Shown piece by piece: positions 40,973-50,026 of a stretch of 64,000 bases of DNA. The position numbers were made by a program, and so were the translations under genes. The DNA lies in the NCBI RefSeq assembly GCF_022352215.1, contig NZ_JAKRWF010000001.1, forward strand, positions 1,302,001 through 1,366,000, in the 5' to 3' direction. Source of the DNA: Flavihumibacter cheonanensis. GTDB lineage: Bacteria; Bacteroidota; Bacteroidia; Chitinophagales; Chitinophagaceae. Below the pieces are notes generated by a model, which was not told the DNA's origin, did no database searches, and worked only from the letters and a program-made list of their open reading frames with translations. Position 1 is the stretch's first letter. Each line of letters begins with the position of its first letter.

Positions 40973-43501
40973 ATGGTATTTTCAGGCTCTCTTATCCGTC
41001 CCAATAAATATGCCGGAATCCTCTGTCTTTTCCTGGCTCTACAAAGCTATGCACAAATCCGCCCAACCAGTGGCGATGAACGTCTTAAAGCTTTGCAAAA
41101 GCGGCAGGAGGCCAGGAACAACAGCCCGTTAAGGGACATCTCTTTCCGGAATGTGGGACCAGCCATCATGGGCGGACGGGTAGTTGACTTGGAAGTGAAC
41201 CCTGAGGATCCGACTGAATTCTACCTGGCGTATGCCACTGGCGGACTCTGGCATACAAAGAACAACGGACTCTCCTTTACACCTATTTTTGACCAGGAAA
41301 TGGTTATCGGGATTGGAGATATCGCCATAAACTGGAACAGTCCAAAACGAACCATCTGGTTGGGCACAGGCGAAGTGAACAGCAGTCGCTCTACCTATGC
41401 CGGCATTGGGATGTATAAATCATCTGATAATGGAGCTAGCTGGACATATCTCGGTCTTGCTGACTCACATCACATCGGAGAAGTGGTGTTGCATCCAACC
41501 GATAGCCTGACTGCCTGGGTGGCGGTAATGGGACATTTATACAGTCCGAATAAGGAACGCGGCATTTATAAAACTACGGATGGCGGCAAAAGCTGGAAGC
41601 AGACCTTATACATAGATGAAACCACCGGTGCCATCGACCTTCAACTCAATCCGCAGCAGCCGGATGAACTCTATGCAGCTATGTGGTACAGAACCCGCTC
41701 TGCCTGGAATTTTGAAGAAAGTGGTAAAACCAGTGGTATATATAAATCTACGGATGGTGGTACGAACTGGCAGCTTATCAGTGGTGAGGGATCCGGATTT
41801 GTAACAGGTGCGGGAACCGGAAGAATTGGATTGGGCGTATATCCGAAACAACCCAGTATAGTGTATGCAGTAGTAGACAACCAGGATGCCCGTGAAGTAG
41901 TGGTAAAAAAAGACAACGATTCTACCTATCAGCTGGCAGCCTTGAAGAACCTTGATAAAGCTGGCTTTCAACAACTGGACAGCAGTCGGCTTAAAAAATT
42001 CCTAAGCACGAACCGCGTACCAGCAGAATATACTGTTGAACGTTTGAAGCGGATGGTAGCCATGGACTCTATTGCTCCAACTGCACTGTATAATTTTCTG
42101 TTTGTTGACGATGGCTTCCAGAATAAATCGGTGAAGGGATGTGAAGTGTATCGTTCGGAAGATGGAGGTAAGAGCTGGACAAAAACCAACCTGAAGCCAA
42201 TTGACAATTACAGCAGTTATGGTTATTATTTTGGGAAGATCTATGTATCGCCTTCCAATCCGGAGCGTGTTTTTATTCTTGGAATTGATCTGATGGTATC
42301 AGAAGATGGAGGTAAATCATTTGTATCAATTGATAAGCCCAACGTGCATTCGGATCATCATGCCTTATGGATCAATCCGCGTAAGGATGATCACATCATC
42401 AATGGTAATGACGGAGGCTGTAATATCAGTTATGACCGCGGTGTGGAATGGTTCAAGGTTCAGGCGCCATCTGTTGGTCAGTATTATGCCATCGCAGTAG
42501 ACAAAGCAAAGCCCTATAACATTTATGGAGGCTTGCAGGACAATGGCAGCTGGTATGGCCCATCCAATCACAAAGAGAATACCTACTGGACGGAAAGGGG
42601 TGAGTATGCGTACAAGCGCATTGGTGGAGGAGATGGTATGCAGGCCCAGGTAGATACCAGGACCAACCAGGTCGTATATACAGGTTCTCAATTTGGATTT
42701 TATACCCGGATCAACCTCGCTACCCGCGAACGCAAAATGATTCGTCCGCTTCATAAAATGGGAGAATATCCCTTGCGTTTTAATTGGCAAACGCCCATCT
42801 TACTAAGTTCTCACAACCAGGATATCCTGTATTATGGATCCAGTAAATTTCATCGTTCACTGAATCGTGGGGAAGAGCTGCAAACCATGAGTGCAGATCT
42901 TACCAATGGGGCTAAAACTGGCGATGTGCCATTTGGAACCATCACCACTATTTCAGAATCACCGCTGCGTTTCGGATTGCTCTATATCGGCACGGATGAT
43001 GGGAATGTGCAGGTGAGTAAGGATGGGGGTAATAGCTGGACGAAAGTTGGTCAGCCTGCAAAGAAGCAACCGGGACTGCCACAGGGATTGTATGTATCGA
43101 GAGTAGTTGCGAGCAAGTGGAAGGAAGGCCGGGTGTATGTAACGCTGAACGGTTATCGCAATGATCATTTTACAGCGTATATCTATGTGAGTGAGGATTA
43201 TGGTCAGAACTGGAAGCAACTGGGCATGAACCTGCCAGCTGAGCCAGTAAACGTTCTTAGGGAAGATCCAAAAGAAAAAGGCATTTTATATGCAGGAACA
43301 GATGGAGGATTGTATGCCAGCCTGGATAATGGCACCAGCTTTCATGCCTTCACCAAAGATATACCGGCAGCAATTCCTGTACATGACCTGGCCATACAGG
43401 AAGAGGCGAATGAACTGGTAGTAGGAACTCATGGCAGAAGCATTTATATCTGCTCACTCAGCGGCATTCAAAAACTGGTGTCTGCGGATGCAAAAAAATA
43501 A
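40973..43501 (+). CDS. VPS10/BNR-repeat beta-propeller exported protein
   Basis: 842 residues with a late signal peptide (AGILCLFLALQSYAQ). Many BNR/Asp-box repeats S-x-D-x-G-x-x-W are visible (SSDNGASWTYLG, TTDGGKSWKQTL, STDGGTNWQLIS, SEDGGKSWTKTN, SEDYGQNWKQLG), giving two consecutive propellers like sortilin-type (VPS10) or xyloglucanase-type proteins. The opening GPAIMGGRVVDLEVNP is characteristic of this Bacteroidota family. No catalytic Asp could be pinned, so glycosidase activity is doubtful. No T9SS tail seen. It ends exactly 1 bp before the convergent aroQ stop. Confidence 0.88.
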   Translation: MVFSGSLIRPNKYAGILCLFLALQSYAQIRPTSGDERLKALQKRQEARNNSPLRDISFRNVGPAIMGGRVVDLEVNPEDPTEFYLAYATGGLWHTKNNGLSFTPIFDQEMVIGIGDIAINWNSPKRTIWLGTGEVNSSRSTYAGIGMYKSSDNGASWTYLGLADSHHIGEVVLHPTDSLTAWVAVMGHLYSPNKERGIYKTTDGGKSWKQTLYIDETTGAIDLQLNPQQPDELYAAMWYRTRSAWNFEESGKTSGIYKSTDGGTNWQLISGEGSGFVTGAGTGRIGLGVYPKQPSIVYAVVDNQDAREVVVKKDNDSTYQLAALKNLDKAGFQQLDSSRLKKFLSTNRVPAEYTVERLKRMVAMDSIAPTALYNFLFVDDGFQNKSVKGCEVYRSEDGGKSWTKTNLKPIDNYSSYGYYFGKIYVSPSNPERVFILGIDLMVSEDGGKSFVSIDKPNVHSDHHALWINPRKDDHIINGNDGGCNISYDRGVEWFKVQAPSVGQYYAIAVDKAKPYNIYGGLQDNGSWYGPSNHKENTYWTERGEYAYKRIGGGDGMQAQVDTRTNQVVYTGSQFGFYTRINLATRERKMIRPLHKMGEYPLRFNWQTPILLSSHNQDILYYGSSKFHRSLNRGEELQTMSADLTNGAKTGDVPFGTITTISESPLRFGLLYIGTDDGNVQVSKDGGNSWTKVGQPAKKQPGLPQGLYVSRVVASKWKEGRVYVTLNGYRNDHFTAYIYVSEDYGQNWKQLGMNLPAEPVNVLREDPKEKGILYAGTDGGLYASLDNGTSFHAFTKDIPAAIPVHDLAIQEEANELVVGTHGRSIYICSLSGIQKLVSADAKK

Positions 43502-43918
43502 TCAGGGTAAGAAAAACTGAAGGGCTAATTCATAGCCTTTCAGTCCCAACCCGGCAATCGTACCTTTTGCTTTGGCACTGATATGGGAAAGTTTTCTGAA
43601 GTCCTCACGGGCATGCACATTGCTTATATGCACTTCAATCACCGGGCTGGTAATGGCCGCGATGGTATCACCGAGGGCAACAGAAGTATGGGTATAACCG
43701 CCAGGGTTCAGGATAATGCCATCCACTGAAAAACCCAGGCGCTGAAGTTCATCAATTAATTCTCCTTCTACATTGGATTGAAAATAACTAATGCTAATGG
43801 CGGGATATTTTGCCTGCAGGCTTTGAAGGAAACTTTCAAAATCCTGCGAGCCGTAGATACCGGGTTCGCGTTTTCCCAGCAGATTGAGATTGGGTCCGTT
43901 TAGGATGGCAATATTCAT
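43502..43918 (-). CDS. aroQ: Type II 3-dehydroquinate dehydratase
   Basis: 138 residues, the usual type II length. Third step of the shikimate pathway. Motifs: NGPNLNLLGKREPGIYG with Arg17 and catalytic Tyr22, FQSNVEGELIDELQ, ILNPGGYTHTSVAL and EVHISNVHAREDFR with the catalytic His. Dodecameric cytosolic enzyme by family. It lies 3 bp behind the GNAT gene and probably ends the carA-side minus transcript. Confidence 0.96.
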   Translation of the reverse strand: MNIAILNGPNLNLLGKREPGIYGSQDFESFLQSLQAKYPAISISYFQSNVEGELIDELQRLGFSVDGIILNPGGYTHTSVALGDTIAAITSPVIEVHISNVHAREDFRKLSHISAKAKGTIAGLGLKGYELALQFFLP

Positions 43919-43921
43919 AAT

Positions 43922-44455
43922 TCAGTTCGCTAACAATAAGGAATATACGAAAAGACTGATACGTTTTCCATTTTTGATTTCACACTCACGTAGCAACCCC
44001 TCTTTTTGAAAACCTGCTTTTTCAAGGAGCCGGCAACTGGCCAGGTTTTCAGATTCAACAGTAGCTTCCAGCCGGTGCAGATTAAATAAGGTTTGCAATT
44101 GCTGCAGGAAAACAGGAAGCACTTTTCGAAGTATTCCTTTACCCTGGTATTCTGGTAACAGCCAGAAGCCGATTTCCATCTTTTCATGCTGGGGTTGATA
44201 GTCATAACCGGCAAGCACACCAACAGGCAGTTGGTTCAACCCATCAACAATCTTCCAGGCAGCACCACGCTCCTCTTTAACCAGGTTTTCATAGAAATCC
44301 ATTTGTTCTGCAGTAGCCTCCAATGAATCGTATGAAACTCCATAGAATCGAATAACGGCAGGATCACTCAGTCCTTTGAATACAAAAGGCTGATCGGCTC
44401 TGACAATAGGTTCCAGTAAAAAGTCGCCTGCTTTACAAGCACTGAGCTGCAGCAT
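43922..44455 (-). CDS. GNAT acetyltransferase (RimJ/RimL-like)
   Basis: 177 residues. Acetyl-CoA motif A is EIGFWLLPEYQGKGILRKVL; motif B is CRLLEKAGFQKEGLLRE. This pattern is that of the RimJ/RimL N-terminal acetyltransferase group, which acts on ribosomal proteins or small amines; the substrate here is not known. 16 bp separate it from the stop of carA and 3 bp from aroQ, so all three may share a transcript. Confidence 0.85.
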   Translation of the reverse strand: MLQLSACKAGDFLLEPIVRADQPFVFKGLSDPAVIRFYGVSYDSLEATAEQMDFYENLVKEERGAAWKIVDGLNQLPVGVLAGYDYQPQHEKMEIGFWLLPEYQGKGILRKVLPVFLQQLQTLFNLHRLEATVESENLASCRLLEKAGFQKEGLLRECEIKNGKRISLFVYSLLLAN

Positions 44456-44471
44456 GCATTAAAACTACGAA

Positions 44472-45581
44472 TTAATTCTTCGAAGCTTTAATCATACCGA
44501 TGAACTCATCAAACAGGTAACGACTGTCATGAGGTCCCGGGGTGCTTTCCGGATGGTATTGAACCGAAAAAGCAGGTTTGCCTTTAACGCGGATACCTTC
44601 AATGGAATGGTCATTCAGGTTCACATGCGTGATCTCGATATGATCGGCCTTTTTCACTGCTTCCGGATCCACACCAAAGCCATGGTTCTGGGTAGTGATT
44701 TCACATTTACCTGTAATCAAATTTTTAACCGGGTGATTCAAACCACGATGACCATGGTGCATTTTAAAGGTCGGGATACCGTTGGCAAGGGCCAGGAGTT
44801 GGTGCCCCAGGCAGATACCGAACATGGGTTTATTTGTTTCAAGAATCGATTTTACAGTAGTAACCGCATAGTCCATGGGTGCAGGGTCACCAGGACCATT
44901 ACTGATAAAATATCCATCGGGAGCAAACTGCTGTAGTTCTTCGAAAGAAGTTTTGGCAGGGTATACGCGAACAAAAGCCCCGCGGTCTACCATACACTGC
45001 AGGATATGTTTCTTCACACCGTAATCGAGAACAGCAATCCGCAGGTCACTGTTAGGATCACCCATTTCGTAAGGTTCAGTAGTGCTAACTACACTTGCCA
45101 GTTCGAGGCCATCCATGGAAGGCACCTGGCTCAGTTGTTTCTTTAATTCTTCCACATCAAAGATCTCTGAAGAAATGATGCAGTTCATGGCACCTTCTGT
45201 ACGCACTTTAGCAGTGAGCGCGCGGGTATCCACTCCTTCTATAGCAACAATATTATTCTCTTTGAGGTATTCATCCAGGGAACCTTTTGCAAGGCGGCGA
45301 CTGAAATGTTCTTCGAGGTTACGGCTGACAATACCACGCACTTTTACAGAACCGGATTCTACATCTTCATCCTTAACGCCATAGTTACCAATATGCACAG
45401 AGTTCATTATAATCACCTGGCCATAGTAACTGGGGTCTGTAAACACTTCCTGATAACCTGTCATACCCGTATTAAAACAAAGTTCACCGGTAGTGGTACC
45501 AATTTTACCAAATGCCTTACCATGGTGAACCGAGCCATCCTGCAGAACGAGGATAGCTTTTTGTTGAGGAGTTTGTTGCAT
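44472..45581 (-). CDS. carA: Carbamoyl-phosphate synthase small (glutaminase) subunit
   Basis: 369 residues from ATG 45581; the 27 upstream codons run through the rplQ terminator and are rejected. N-terminal CPSase domain (LVLQDGSVHHGKAFGK, GELCFNTGMTGYQEVFTDPSY). C-terminal class-I glutamine amidotransferase with nucleophile Cys257 (MFGICLGHQLLALA) and the His-Glu pair in VQYHPESTPGP. It supplies ammonia to CarB for arginine and pyrimidine synthesis. Position after rplQ is conserved in Bacteroidota. carB is not in the window. Confidence 0.96.
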   Translation of the reverse strand: MQQTPQQKAILVLQDGSVHHGKAFGKIGTTTGELCFNTGMTGYQEVFTDPSYYGQVIIMNSVHIGNYGVKDEDVESGSVKVRGIVSRNLEEHFSRRLAKGSLDEYLKENNIVAIEGVDTRALTAKVRTEGAMNCIISSEIFDVEELKKQLSQVPSMDGLELASVVSTTEPYEMGDPNSDLRIAVLDYGVKKHILQCMVDRGAFVRVYPAKTSFEELQQFAPDGYFISNGPGDPAPMDYAVTTVKSILETNKPMFGICLGHQLLALANGIPTFKMHHGHRGLNHPVKNLITGKCEITTQNHGFGVDPEAVKKADHIEITHVNLNDHSIEGIRVKGKPAFSVQYHPESTPGPHDSRYLFDEFIGMIKASKN

Positions 45582-45613
45582 GTGTATTGGGAAAAAGTTT
45601 TGCAAATATCCGT

Positions 45614-45646
45614 AAAAAAAAGGCAGAATGGAAAAACCATTCTGCC
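45614..45646 (-). terminator. Intrinsic terminator after rplQ
   Basis: GGCAGAATGG (45622-45631) and CCATTCTGCC (45637-45646) pair perfectly. On the minus strand they lead into eight T. It separates the ribosomal operon from carA. Confidence 0.9.
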
Positions 45647-45672
45647 CATTATTGAGAATCAATCATTCATCC

Positions 45673-46182
45673 TTATTCAGCCGCTTTTTCAGGGGTTGAT
45701 TCAGCGGGCGTTTCAGTGGCTTCTGCAGCAGGAGCTTCAGCTTTTGCCTCAGCCGCTTTTTTACCACCACGACGAGTTCTCTTAGCCGGTTCAGCTTTCG
45801 CTTCAGCGGTTTTACCGTATACTTCATTGAAGTCTACGAGTTCGATCATAGCCTGCTCAGCATTATCACCAGGACGTGCGCCCAGTTTGATGATACGGGT
45901 GTAACCACCGGGGCGACCACCAACTTTTTCAGCGATGGTGCTGAAGAGTTCAGTAACTGCTTCTTTATTCTGCAGGTAACTGAAAACTACACGACGATTG
46001 TGGGTATCATTTGATTTAGCCTTTGTGATCAGTGGCTCGATGAACACGCGCAGTGCCTTGGCTTTAGCCAGGGTAGTCACAATACGCTTGTGCTCGATCA
46101 GGTTGATACTAAGGTTAGCCAGCAGGGCTTCTCTATGGGCTTTCTTACGACCCAGGTTGTTGATTTTGTCTCCGTGACGCAT
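45673..46182 (-). CDS. rplQ: 50S ribosomal protein L17 with Ala/Glu/Lys-rich tail
   Basis: 169 residues. The L17 core at ~1-125 is clear: [55 protein letters not shown]. The C-terminus adds ~45 residues of Ala, Glu, Lys, Pro and Thr ([19 protein letters not shown] onwards), beyond the ~115-125 of Proteobacteria. Such tails occur in Bacteroidota L17. Last gene of the ribosomal cluster, followed by a strong terminator; the gap to rpoA holds heptamer repeats. Confidence 0.97.
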   Translation of the reverse strand: MRHGDKINNLGRKKAHREALLANLSINLIEHKRIVTTLAKAKALRVFIEPLITKAKSNDTHNRRVVFSYLQNKEAVTELFSTIAEKVGGRPGGYTRIIKLGARPGDNAEQAMIELVDFNEVYGKTAEAKAEPAKRTRRGGKKAAEAKAEAPAAEATETPAESTPEKAAE

Positions 46183-46232
46183 GACTTGTTGTTTTACGGC
46201 TGCACCGTGTCAGGAATTGCAGCCTGATTATT

Positions 46233-46337
46233 GTGAAAGGTGAAAAGTGAAAGGTGAAAAAAACATCCCGAAATCACTAGTTCATCTACTTCACATCGAA
46301 TATTACTTCTTACTTCTTACTTCAAAATTCTTACTTC
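46233..46337. repeat. Inverted pair of heptamer arrays between rpoA and rplQ
   Basis: Left arm: GTGAAAG, GTGAAAA, GTGAAAG, GTGAAAA (46233-46260). Right arm: three TTACTTC, AAAATTC and TTACTTC (46303-46337), which ends 1 bp before the rpoA stop. Both arms have a strict 7-bp period. The 42-bp centre has no other feature. Confidence 0.75.
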
Positions 46338-46338
46338 C

Positions 46339-47337
46339 TTAGTCTTCCTTGTCGATTCCCAGTTTTGCCAGGTCCATACCGAAGCTAAGGCCACGCTCAT
46401 GTAACACCTGCTCAATTTCAGCCAGCGATTTTTGACCGAAATTGCGGAATTTCATGAGGTCTTCCTGCTCGTACTGAACCAGTTCGCTAAGGGAATTGAT
46501 CTTGGCAGCTTTCAGGCAGTTGAATGCACGAACGCTGAGGTCGAGATCTTCCAGTGGAGTCTTCAGCACTTTGCGCAGTTGCAGAGTCTGTTCGTCTACC
46601 AGGTCTTCTTTTTTCTCTTCCTTGTTATCGAAGGTGATGTTCTCATCGGTGATGATCATCAGGTGCTGAATCAGGATACGGGAAGCCTGCTTCACTGCCT
46701 CTTCAGGGTGAATGGTTCCGTCAGTAGCCACATCCATGATCAGTTTTTCGAAATCGGTTCTCTGTTCAACCCGGGTATTCTCAACGCTGTATTTTACGTT
46801 TTTGATGGGGGTATAAATAGAGTCGATCGGAATATAACCAAGAGGAGCATCTTTCAGCTTGTTTTCTTCTGCAGGAACATAACCGCGGCCTTTACCGATG
46901 GTCAGTTCAATCTCCAGTTTCGCGGAAGGATCCATGGTACAAATCAGGAGTTCCGGATTCATGATCTGGAAGCTCTGGGTACCGTCCTGGATCATACCGG
47001 CAGTAAACTCGCTTTTTCCTTTAATATGAAGAACAACCTTCTCGTTGGTAACTTCTGTGTCAACCACCTTCTTAAAACGAACCTGCTTCAGGTTCAGAAT
47101 GATATCTGTCAGATCTTCTGTAACCCCTTTGATGGTAGCAAATTCATGTTCAGCCCCTTCAATTCTGATACCCACGATCGCAAAACCTTCCAGAGAGCTG
47201 AGCAGTACCCGGCGAAGGGCGTTACCAATGGTTACACCATAACCTGGCTCTAAGGGACGGAATTCGAATTGTGCTTCAAAATCATTTGCTTTCTGCAAAA
47301 CGATTTTGTCGGGTTTCTGAAAGTTTAAAATGGCCAT
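46339..47337 (-). CDS. rpoA: DNA-directed RNA polymerase alpha subunit
   Basis: 332 residues. N-terminal assembly domain (FEFRPLEPGYGVTIGNALRR, LLSSLEGFAIVGIRIEG, EFATIKGVTEDLTDIILNLK). Linker near EEKKEDLVDEQ. C-terminal UP-element/activator-binding domain (LDLSVRAFNCLKAAKINSLS, RNFGQKSLAEIEQVL). Standard length for Bacteroidota. It lies between rpsD (46 bp) and rplQ (156 bp, occupied by heptamer repeats). Confidence 0.98.
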   Translation of the reverse strand: MAILNFQKPDKIVLQKANDFEAQFEFRPLEPGYGVTIGNALRRVLLSSLEGFAIVGIRIEGAEHEFATIKGVTEDLTDIILNLKQVRFKKVVDTEVTNEKVVLHIKGKSEFTAGMIQDGTQSFQIMNPELLICTMDPSAKLEIELTIGKGRGYVPAEENKLKDAPLGYIPIDSIYTPIKNVKYSVENTRVEQRTDFEKLIMDVATDGTIHPEEAVKQASRILIQHLMIITDENITFDNKEEKKEDLVDEQTLQLRKVLKTPLEDLDLSVRAFNCLKAAKINSLSELVQYEQEDLMKFRNFGQKSLAEIEQVLHERGLSFGMDLAKLGIDKED

Positions 47338-47383
47338 TTGTATGTTCGATTTACGTTTTGTATGGGTTATTTATTCGACACTA

Positions 47384-47989
47384 TTACTTAGAGTACAATT
47401 CCACGATCAGTTGCTCCTTAATGTTTTCAGGAACACTTTCCCTTTCAGGATACGTGATGAAAGTACCAGTCATAGTAGTCTCATTCCAGTCGATCCAGCT
47501 AAACTTCTGATTCTTACCACGAACCTGGCTGGTCAGACCTGTTTTTTCGTCTGATCCGGGTTTGAAGGTAATGATATCTCCAGCTTTCAGTTGGAAAGAA
47601 GGTACGTTTACCACTTCACCATTTACCATGATGTGTTTGTGGCTAACCAGCTGGCGGGCAGCAGGACGGGAAGGTGCAATACCCATACGGAAAACCGTAT
47701 TATCGAGGCGAGCTTCCAGTAATTTAATCAGGTTTTCACCAGTAACACCTTTACGGCGGGAAGCCTCTTCAAAGGTTTTACGGAATTGCTTCTCCAGTAC
47801 GCCATAAGTGTACTTGGCTTTTTGTTTTTCGCGCAGCTGCAGTGCGTATTCACCCAGGCTCTTACGCTTTCGGGCAGCACCATGCTGACCGGGAGGATTG
47901 CTGTTCTTGTTCAGCCATTTCCCATTACCGAGAATGGGCTCACCGAAGATTCTTGAAATTTTGGTCTTTGGACCAGTGTAACGTGCCAT
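47384..47989 (-). CDS. rpsD: 30S ribosomal protein S4
   Basis: 201 residues. [19 protein letters not shown], a [16 protein letters not shown] region and the S4 domain ([34 protein letters not shown]) are diagnostic. The N-terminus lacks the zinc-binding cysteines (C-minus form). S4 often represses its own operon by binding an mRNA structure; a paired-repeat and hairpin region lies just upstream at 48014-48106. Confidence 0.98.
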   Translation of the reverse strand: MARYTGPKTKISRIFGEPILGNGKWLNKNSNPPGQHGAARKRKSLGEYALQLREKQKAKYTYGVLEKQFRKTFEEASRRKGVTGENLIKLLEARLDNTVFRMGIAPSRPAARQLVSHKHIMVNGEVVNVPSFQLKAGDIITFKPGSDEKTGLTSQVRGKNQKFSWIDWNETTMTGTFITYPERESVPENIKEQLIVELYSK

Positions 47990-48013
47990 ATCAACTTGAT
48001 TTTTTAGTTGCGA

Positions 48014-48106
48014 TGTACAATCGGTAAAAATCTTAAAATAAATTGTACACCCATGTTAGAAAATACAAAATCCGAAACCCAAAGCCGGTCGGGCCTTGGG
48101 TTTCGG
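48014..48106 (-). promoter_or_regulatory. Structured rpsK-rpsD intergenic region (two inverted repeats)
   Basis: CCGAAACCCAA (48072-48082) and TTGGGTTTCGG (48096-48106) form a perfect 11-bp stem, with a further GCC/GGC inside. Closer to rpsD, TGTACAAT (48014-48021) and ATTGTACA (48042-48049) form a second pair. The hairpin is not followed by a true U-run, so it could be a partial attenuator, a processing site or an S4 binding site. Confidence 0.6.
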
Positions 48107-48119
48107 TATATAAAAACAT

Positions 48120-48521
48120 TTATACGCGGCGCTTTTTCGGAGGACGACAACCGTTGTGTGGTAACGGAGTAACGTCTTTGATCATTACCACTTCGATACC
48201 CGACTGACTCAGGGAGCGGATAGCTCCTTCGCGGCCGGAACCGGGACCTTTCACGAATACGTCAACACGCTTCAAACCGGCATCCAGAGCGGTTTTGGCG
48301 GCATCAGCAGCAGCCATCTGGGCGGCATAGGGAGTGTTCTTTTTAGAACCCTTGAAACCCATTTTACCGGCAGAAGACCATGAAATAACCTGACCATTTT
48401 TGTTTGTCAGTGAGATAATGATGTTGTTGAAAGTGGCTGAAATATGAGCATCACCATATGCATCCACCTTCACTACTCTTTTTTTGGCAGCGGCTTTTGC
48501 GCTGTTTTGTTGTTTTGCCAT
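48120..48521 (-). CDS. rpsK: 30S ribosomal protein S11
   Basis: 133 residues. [41 protein letters not shown] and the C-terminal [17 protein letters not shown] are diagnostic of S11, which shapes the platform and the Shine-Dalgarno cleft. The basic N-terminus ([11 protein letters not shown]) is typical. 110 bp separate it from rpsM and 130 bp from rpsD. Confidence 0.98.
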   Translation of the reverse strand: MAKQQNSAKAAAKKRVVKVDAYGDAHISATFNNIIISLTNKNGQVISWSSAGKMGFKGSKKNTPYAAQMAAADAAKTALDAGLKRVDVFVKGPGSGREGAIRSLSQSGIEVVMIKDVTPLPHNGCRPPKKRRV

Positions 48522-48631
48522 TACTTAGATAATGAGGTAATCTTTAAAAAATTCTTCCTGGTTCACCTGAGCCAGGACGGCACCGCTCCTCCCCCTCCTA
48601 AGACCGGATCCGGATGCGGTAGCTCTATGTC

Positions 48632-49012
48632 TTACTTCTTAGGAGCTTTTTTCTTACCAGCAACTGTTCTACGCTTTCCTTTACGGGTGCGGCTGTTCGT
48701 TTTGGTACGCTGACCACGAAGCGGCAACCCTTTACGGTGACGTAAACCACGGTAACAGGCGATATCAAGCAAACGCTTGATGCTCATCTGAACCTCAGAA
48801 CGCAACTGGCCTTCTACTTTCAGTTCATCGGTAATGAAGTTACGGATAGCCGCTAATTCATCATCGTTCCACTCATGCACTTTCTTGTCATGACTGATTC
48901 CAGCCTGATCAAGAATTTGCTTGGCGGTAGAACGACCGATTCCGAAGATGTAGGTCAGGCCTATTTCGCCTCTTTTGTTTTTTGGTAAGTCAACACCGGC
49001 AATACGAGCCAT
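48632..49012 (-). CDS. rpsM: 30S ribosomal protein S13
   Basis: 126 residues. [53 protein letters not shown] and the basic tail AGKKKAPKK identify S13, which contacts P-site tRNA and the 50S subunit. It lies 52 bp after rpmJ in the minus operon. Confidence 0.98.
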   Translation of the reverse strand: MARIAGVDLPKNKRGEIGLTYIFGIGRSTAKQILDQAGISHDKKVHEWNDDELAAIRNFITDELKVEGQLRSEVQMSIKRLLDIACYRGLRHRKGLPLRGQRTKTNSRTRKGKRRTVAGKKKAPKK

Positions 49013-49064
49013 AATCTGATTCTATTTTCAATTTTACAAATGACTGACAAATGCAAAGCTGGGA

Positions 49065-49181
49065 TTAACCTTGTCTCTGCTTGTAACGGGGGTTCTTCTT
49101 GTTAATCACATACAGCCTTCCCTTCCGACGCACTATTTTGCAATCGGCGCTGCGCTTTTTGATGGATGCACGAACTTTCAT
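49065..49181 (-). CDS. rpmJ: 50S ribosomal protein L36, zinc-ligand-free form
   Basis: 38 residues from ATG 49181 to the stop at 49065, beginning [20 protein letters not shown] and ending RYKQRQG. Size, sequence and position between infA (10 bp) and rpsM fit L36. The classical zinc ligands Cys11, Cys27 and His32 are replaced by Ser11, Asn27 and Arg32; only Cys14 remains. It therefore cannot hold zinc in the usual way (C-minus type). Confidence 0.97.
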   Translation of the reverse strand: MKVRASIKKRSADCKIVRRKGRLYVINKKNPRYKQRQG

Positions 49182-49191
49182 GATGCTTATG

Positions 49192-49410
49192 TTATTTATA
49201 TCTAAAAATAATCCTGCCTCTTGTCAAATCGTACGGACTCATCTCCACACCTACCTTATCACCAGGCAGAATCCGGATATAGTGCATTCTCATTTTTCCT
49301 GAAATAGTTGCCAGAATTTCGTGTTCATTCTGAAGCTTCACTTTGAACATCGCGTTCGAAAGTGCTTCCACAATAATTCCATCCTGTTTAATGAGTGCTT
49401 GTTTTGCCAT
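49192..49410 (-). CDS. infA: Translation initiation factor IF-1
   Basis: 72 residues. [20 protein letters not shown], the OB-fold and [20 protein letters not shown] and [15 protein letters not shown] are diagnostic. First gene of the cluster in this window, with its own TATCTTTG box. secY and map, which often precede infA, are absent upstream. Confidence 0.98.
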   Translation of the reverse strand: MAKQALIKQDGIIVEALSNAMFKVKLQNEHEILATISGKMRMHYIRILPGDKVGVEMSPYDLTRGRIIFRYK

Positions 49411-49426
49411 ACAGATTTTGGGAGCG

Positions 49427-49434
49427 CAAAGATA
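49427..49434 (-). promoter_or_regulatory. -7 box of the infA-rplQ operon
   Basis: Minus-strand TATCTTTG (plus CAAAGATA), 16 nt before the infA ATG at 49410. This makes infA the start of the transcript. Confidence 0.6.
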
Positions 49435-49515
49435 GTATTAATATTAGTTAAAATGAAAAAAATGGGGAAAAATCCACAATTTGTTGAAAAACAGCAGGAA
49501 AAAGGGAGAAATGGG

Positions 49516-49586
49516 GGAATGGAAGAGGGAGAAATGGAGCATTGGACATCGGATGCCCTTTCTTCCATTCCTCCCTCTTCCATTCC
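49516..49586. repeat. 22-bp inverted repeat, purine arm and pyrimidine arm
   Basis: The left arm 49516-49537 begins GGAATGGAAGAGGG. The right arm 49565-49586 is its reverse complement with one mismatch, with a 27-bp centre. Further GGGAGAAATGG-like and CCTCCGTCTTCC-like units extend both sides. It lies between the infA promoter and the hypothetical gene at 49597. Confidence 0.8.
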
Positions 49587-49596
49587 TCCGTCTTCC

Positions 49597-49992
49597 TTAC
49601 CTCCCCAACTCCACCTTCGTCATATCATAATAATGATTCTGGAGTTCGTGCACGAAGAGTGGCTGCTTGATATGGCGGCGGTCTTCGCGGTACCAGATTT
49701 CAAAATCCTGGAAACCATCTTTTTCTGTCATCAGGATCCGGAAAGGGCCTTTTTTATACTTGATCCAGCCATCGCCCGGAATCTCTTTCTCAAATCCAAA
49801 TTTCGTCAGTTGATGCTCGTCCAGAGGAATCGGACGAAGTTCTTCCGGTTTAAACCAAAAATCCTGCACCTCGGTCTGAACACAGACCTCCTTGTCTTCC
49901 CTGTTTACTTCATTTACGATTCCTTCCCATAATTCCCCCTCATATTCCGCCAGCACATAATCTCCTGGTTTGATTTGATTGAATTTGATCAT
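49597..49992 (-). CDS. Hypothetical cytosolic protein
   Basis: 131 residues, acidic, no signal peptide or membrane helix. It begins IKFNQIKPGDYVLAEYEGEL with a Tudor/SH3-like beta pattern (WEGIVNEVNREDKEVCVQTE). Two later blocks, PIPLDEHQLTKFGFEKEI and PLFVHELQNHYYDMTKVEL, look conserved-like. Related hypothetical proteins exist in Bacteroidota as far as I recall; no function is known to me. Both sides are low-complexity repeats (49516-49586 and 50027-50171), so it is an isolated transcription unit. Confidence 0.72.
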   Translation of the reverse strand: MIKFNQIKPGDYVLAEYEGELWEGIVNEVNREDKEVCVQTEVQDFWFKPEELRPIPLDEHQLTKFGFEKEIPGDGWIKYKKGPFRILMTEKDGFQDFEIWYREDRRHIKQPLFVHELQNHYYDMTKVELGR

Positions 49993-50026
49993 ATGGCAGA
50001 TAATTTAGGAGTAATATAAGGAAAAA

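Noticed and set aside
41000-43501. Glycoside hydrolase assignment for the BNR-repeat protein
   Set aside because: Asp-box repeats support the propeller, but I could not identify catalytic acids, so only a VPS10/BNR propeller is claimed.
48072-48106. Simple intrinsic terminator between rpsK and rpsD
   Set aside because: The stem is strong but the following minus-strand sequence (attttgtatttt) is a broken T-run inside an operon that must be read through; kept as a regulatory candidate instead.
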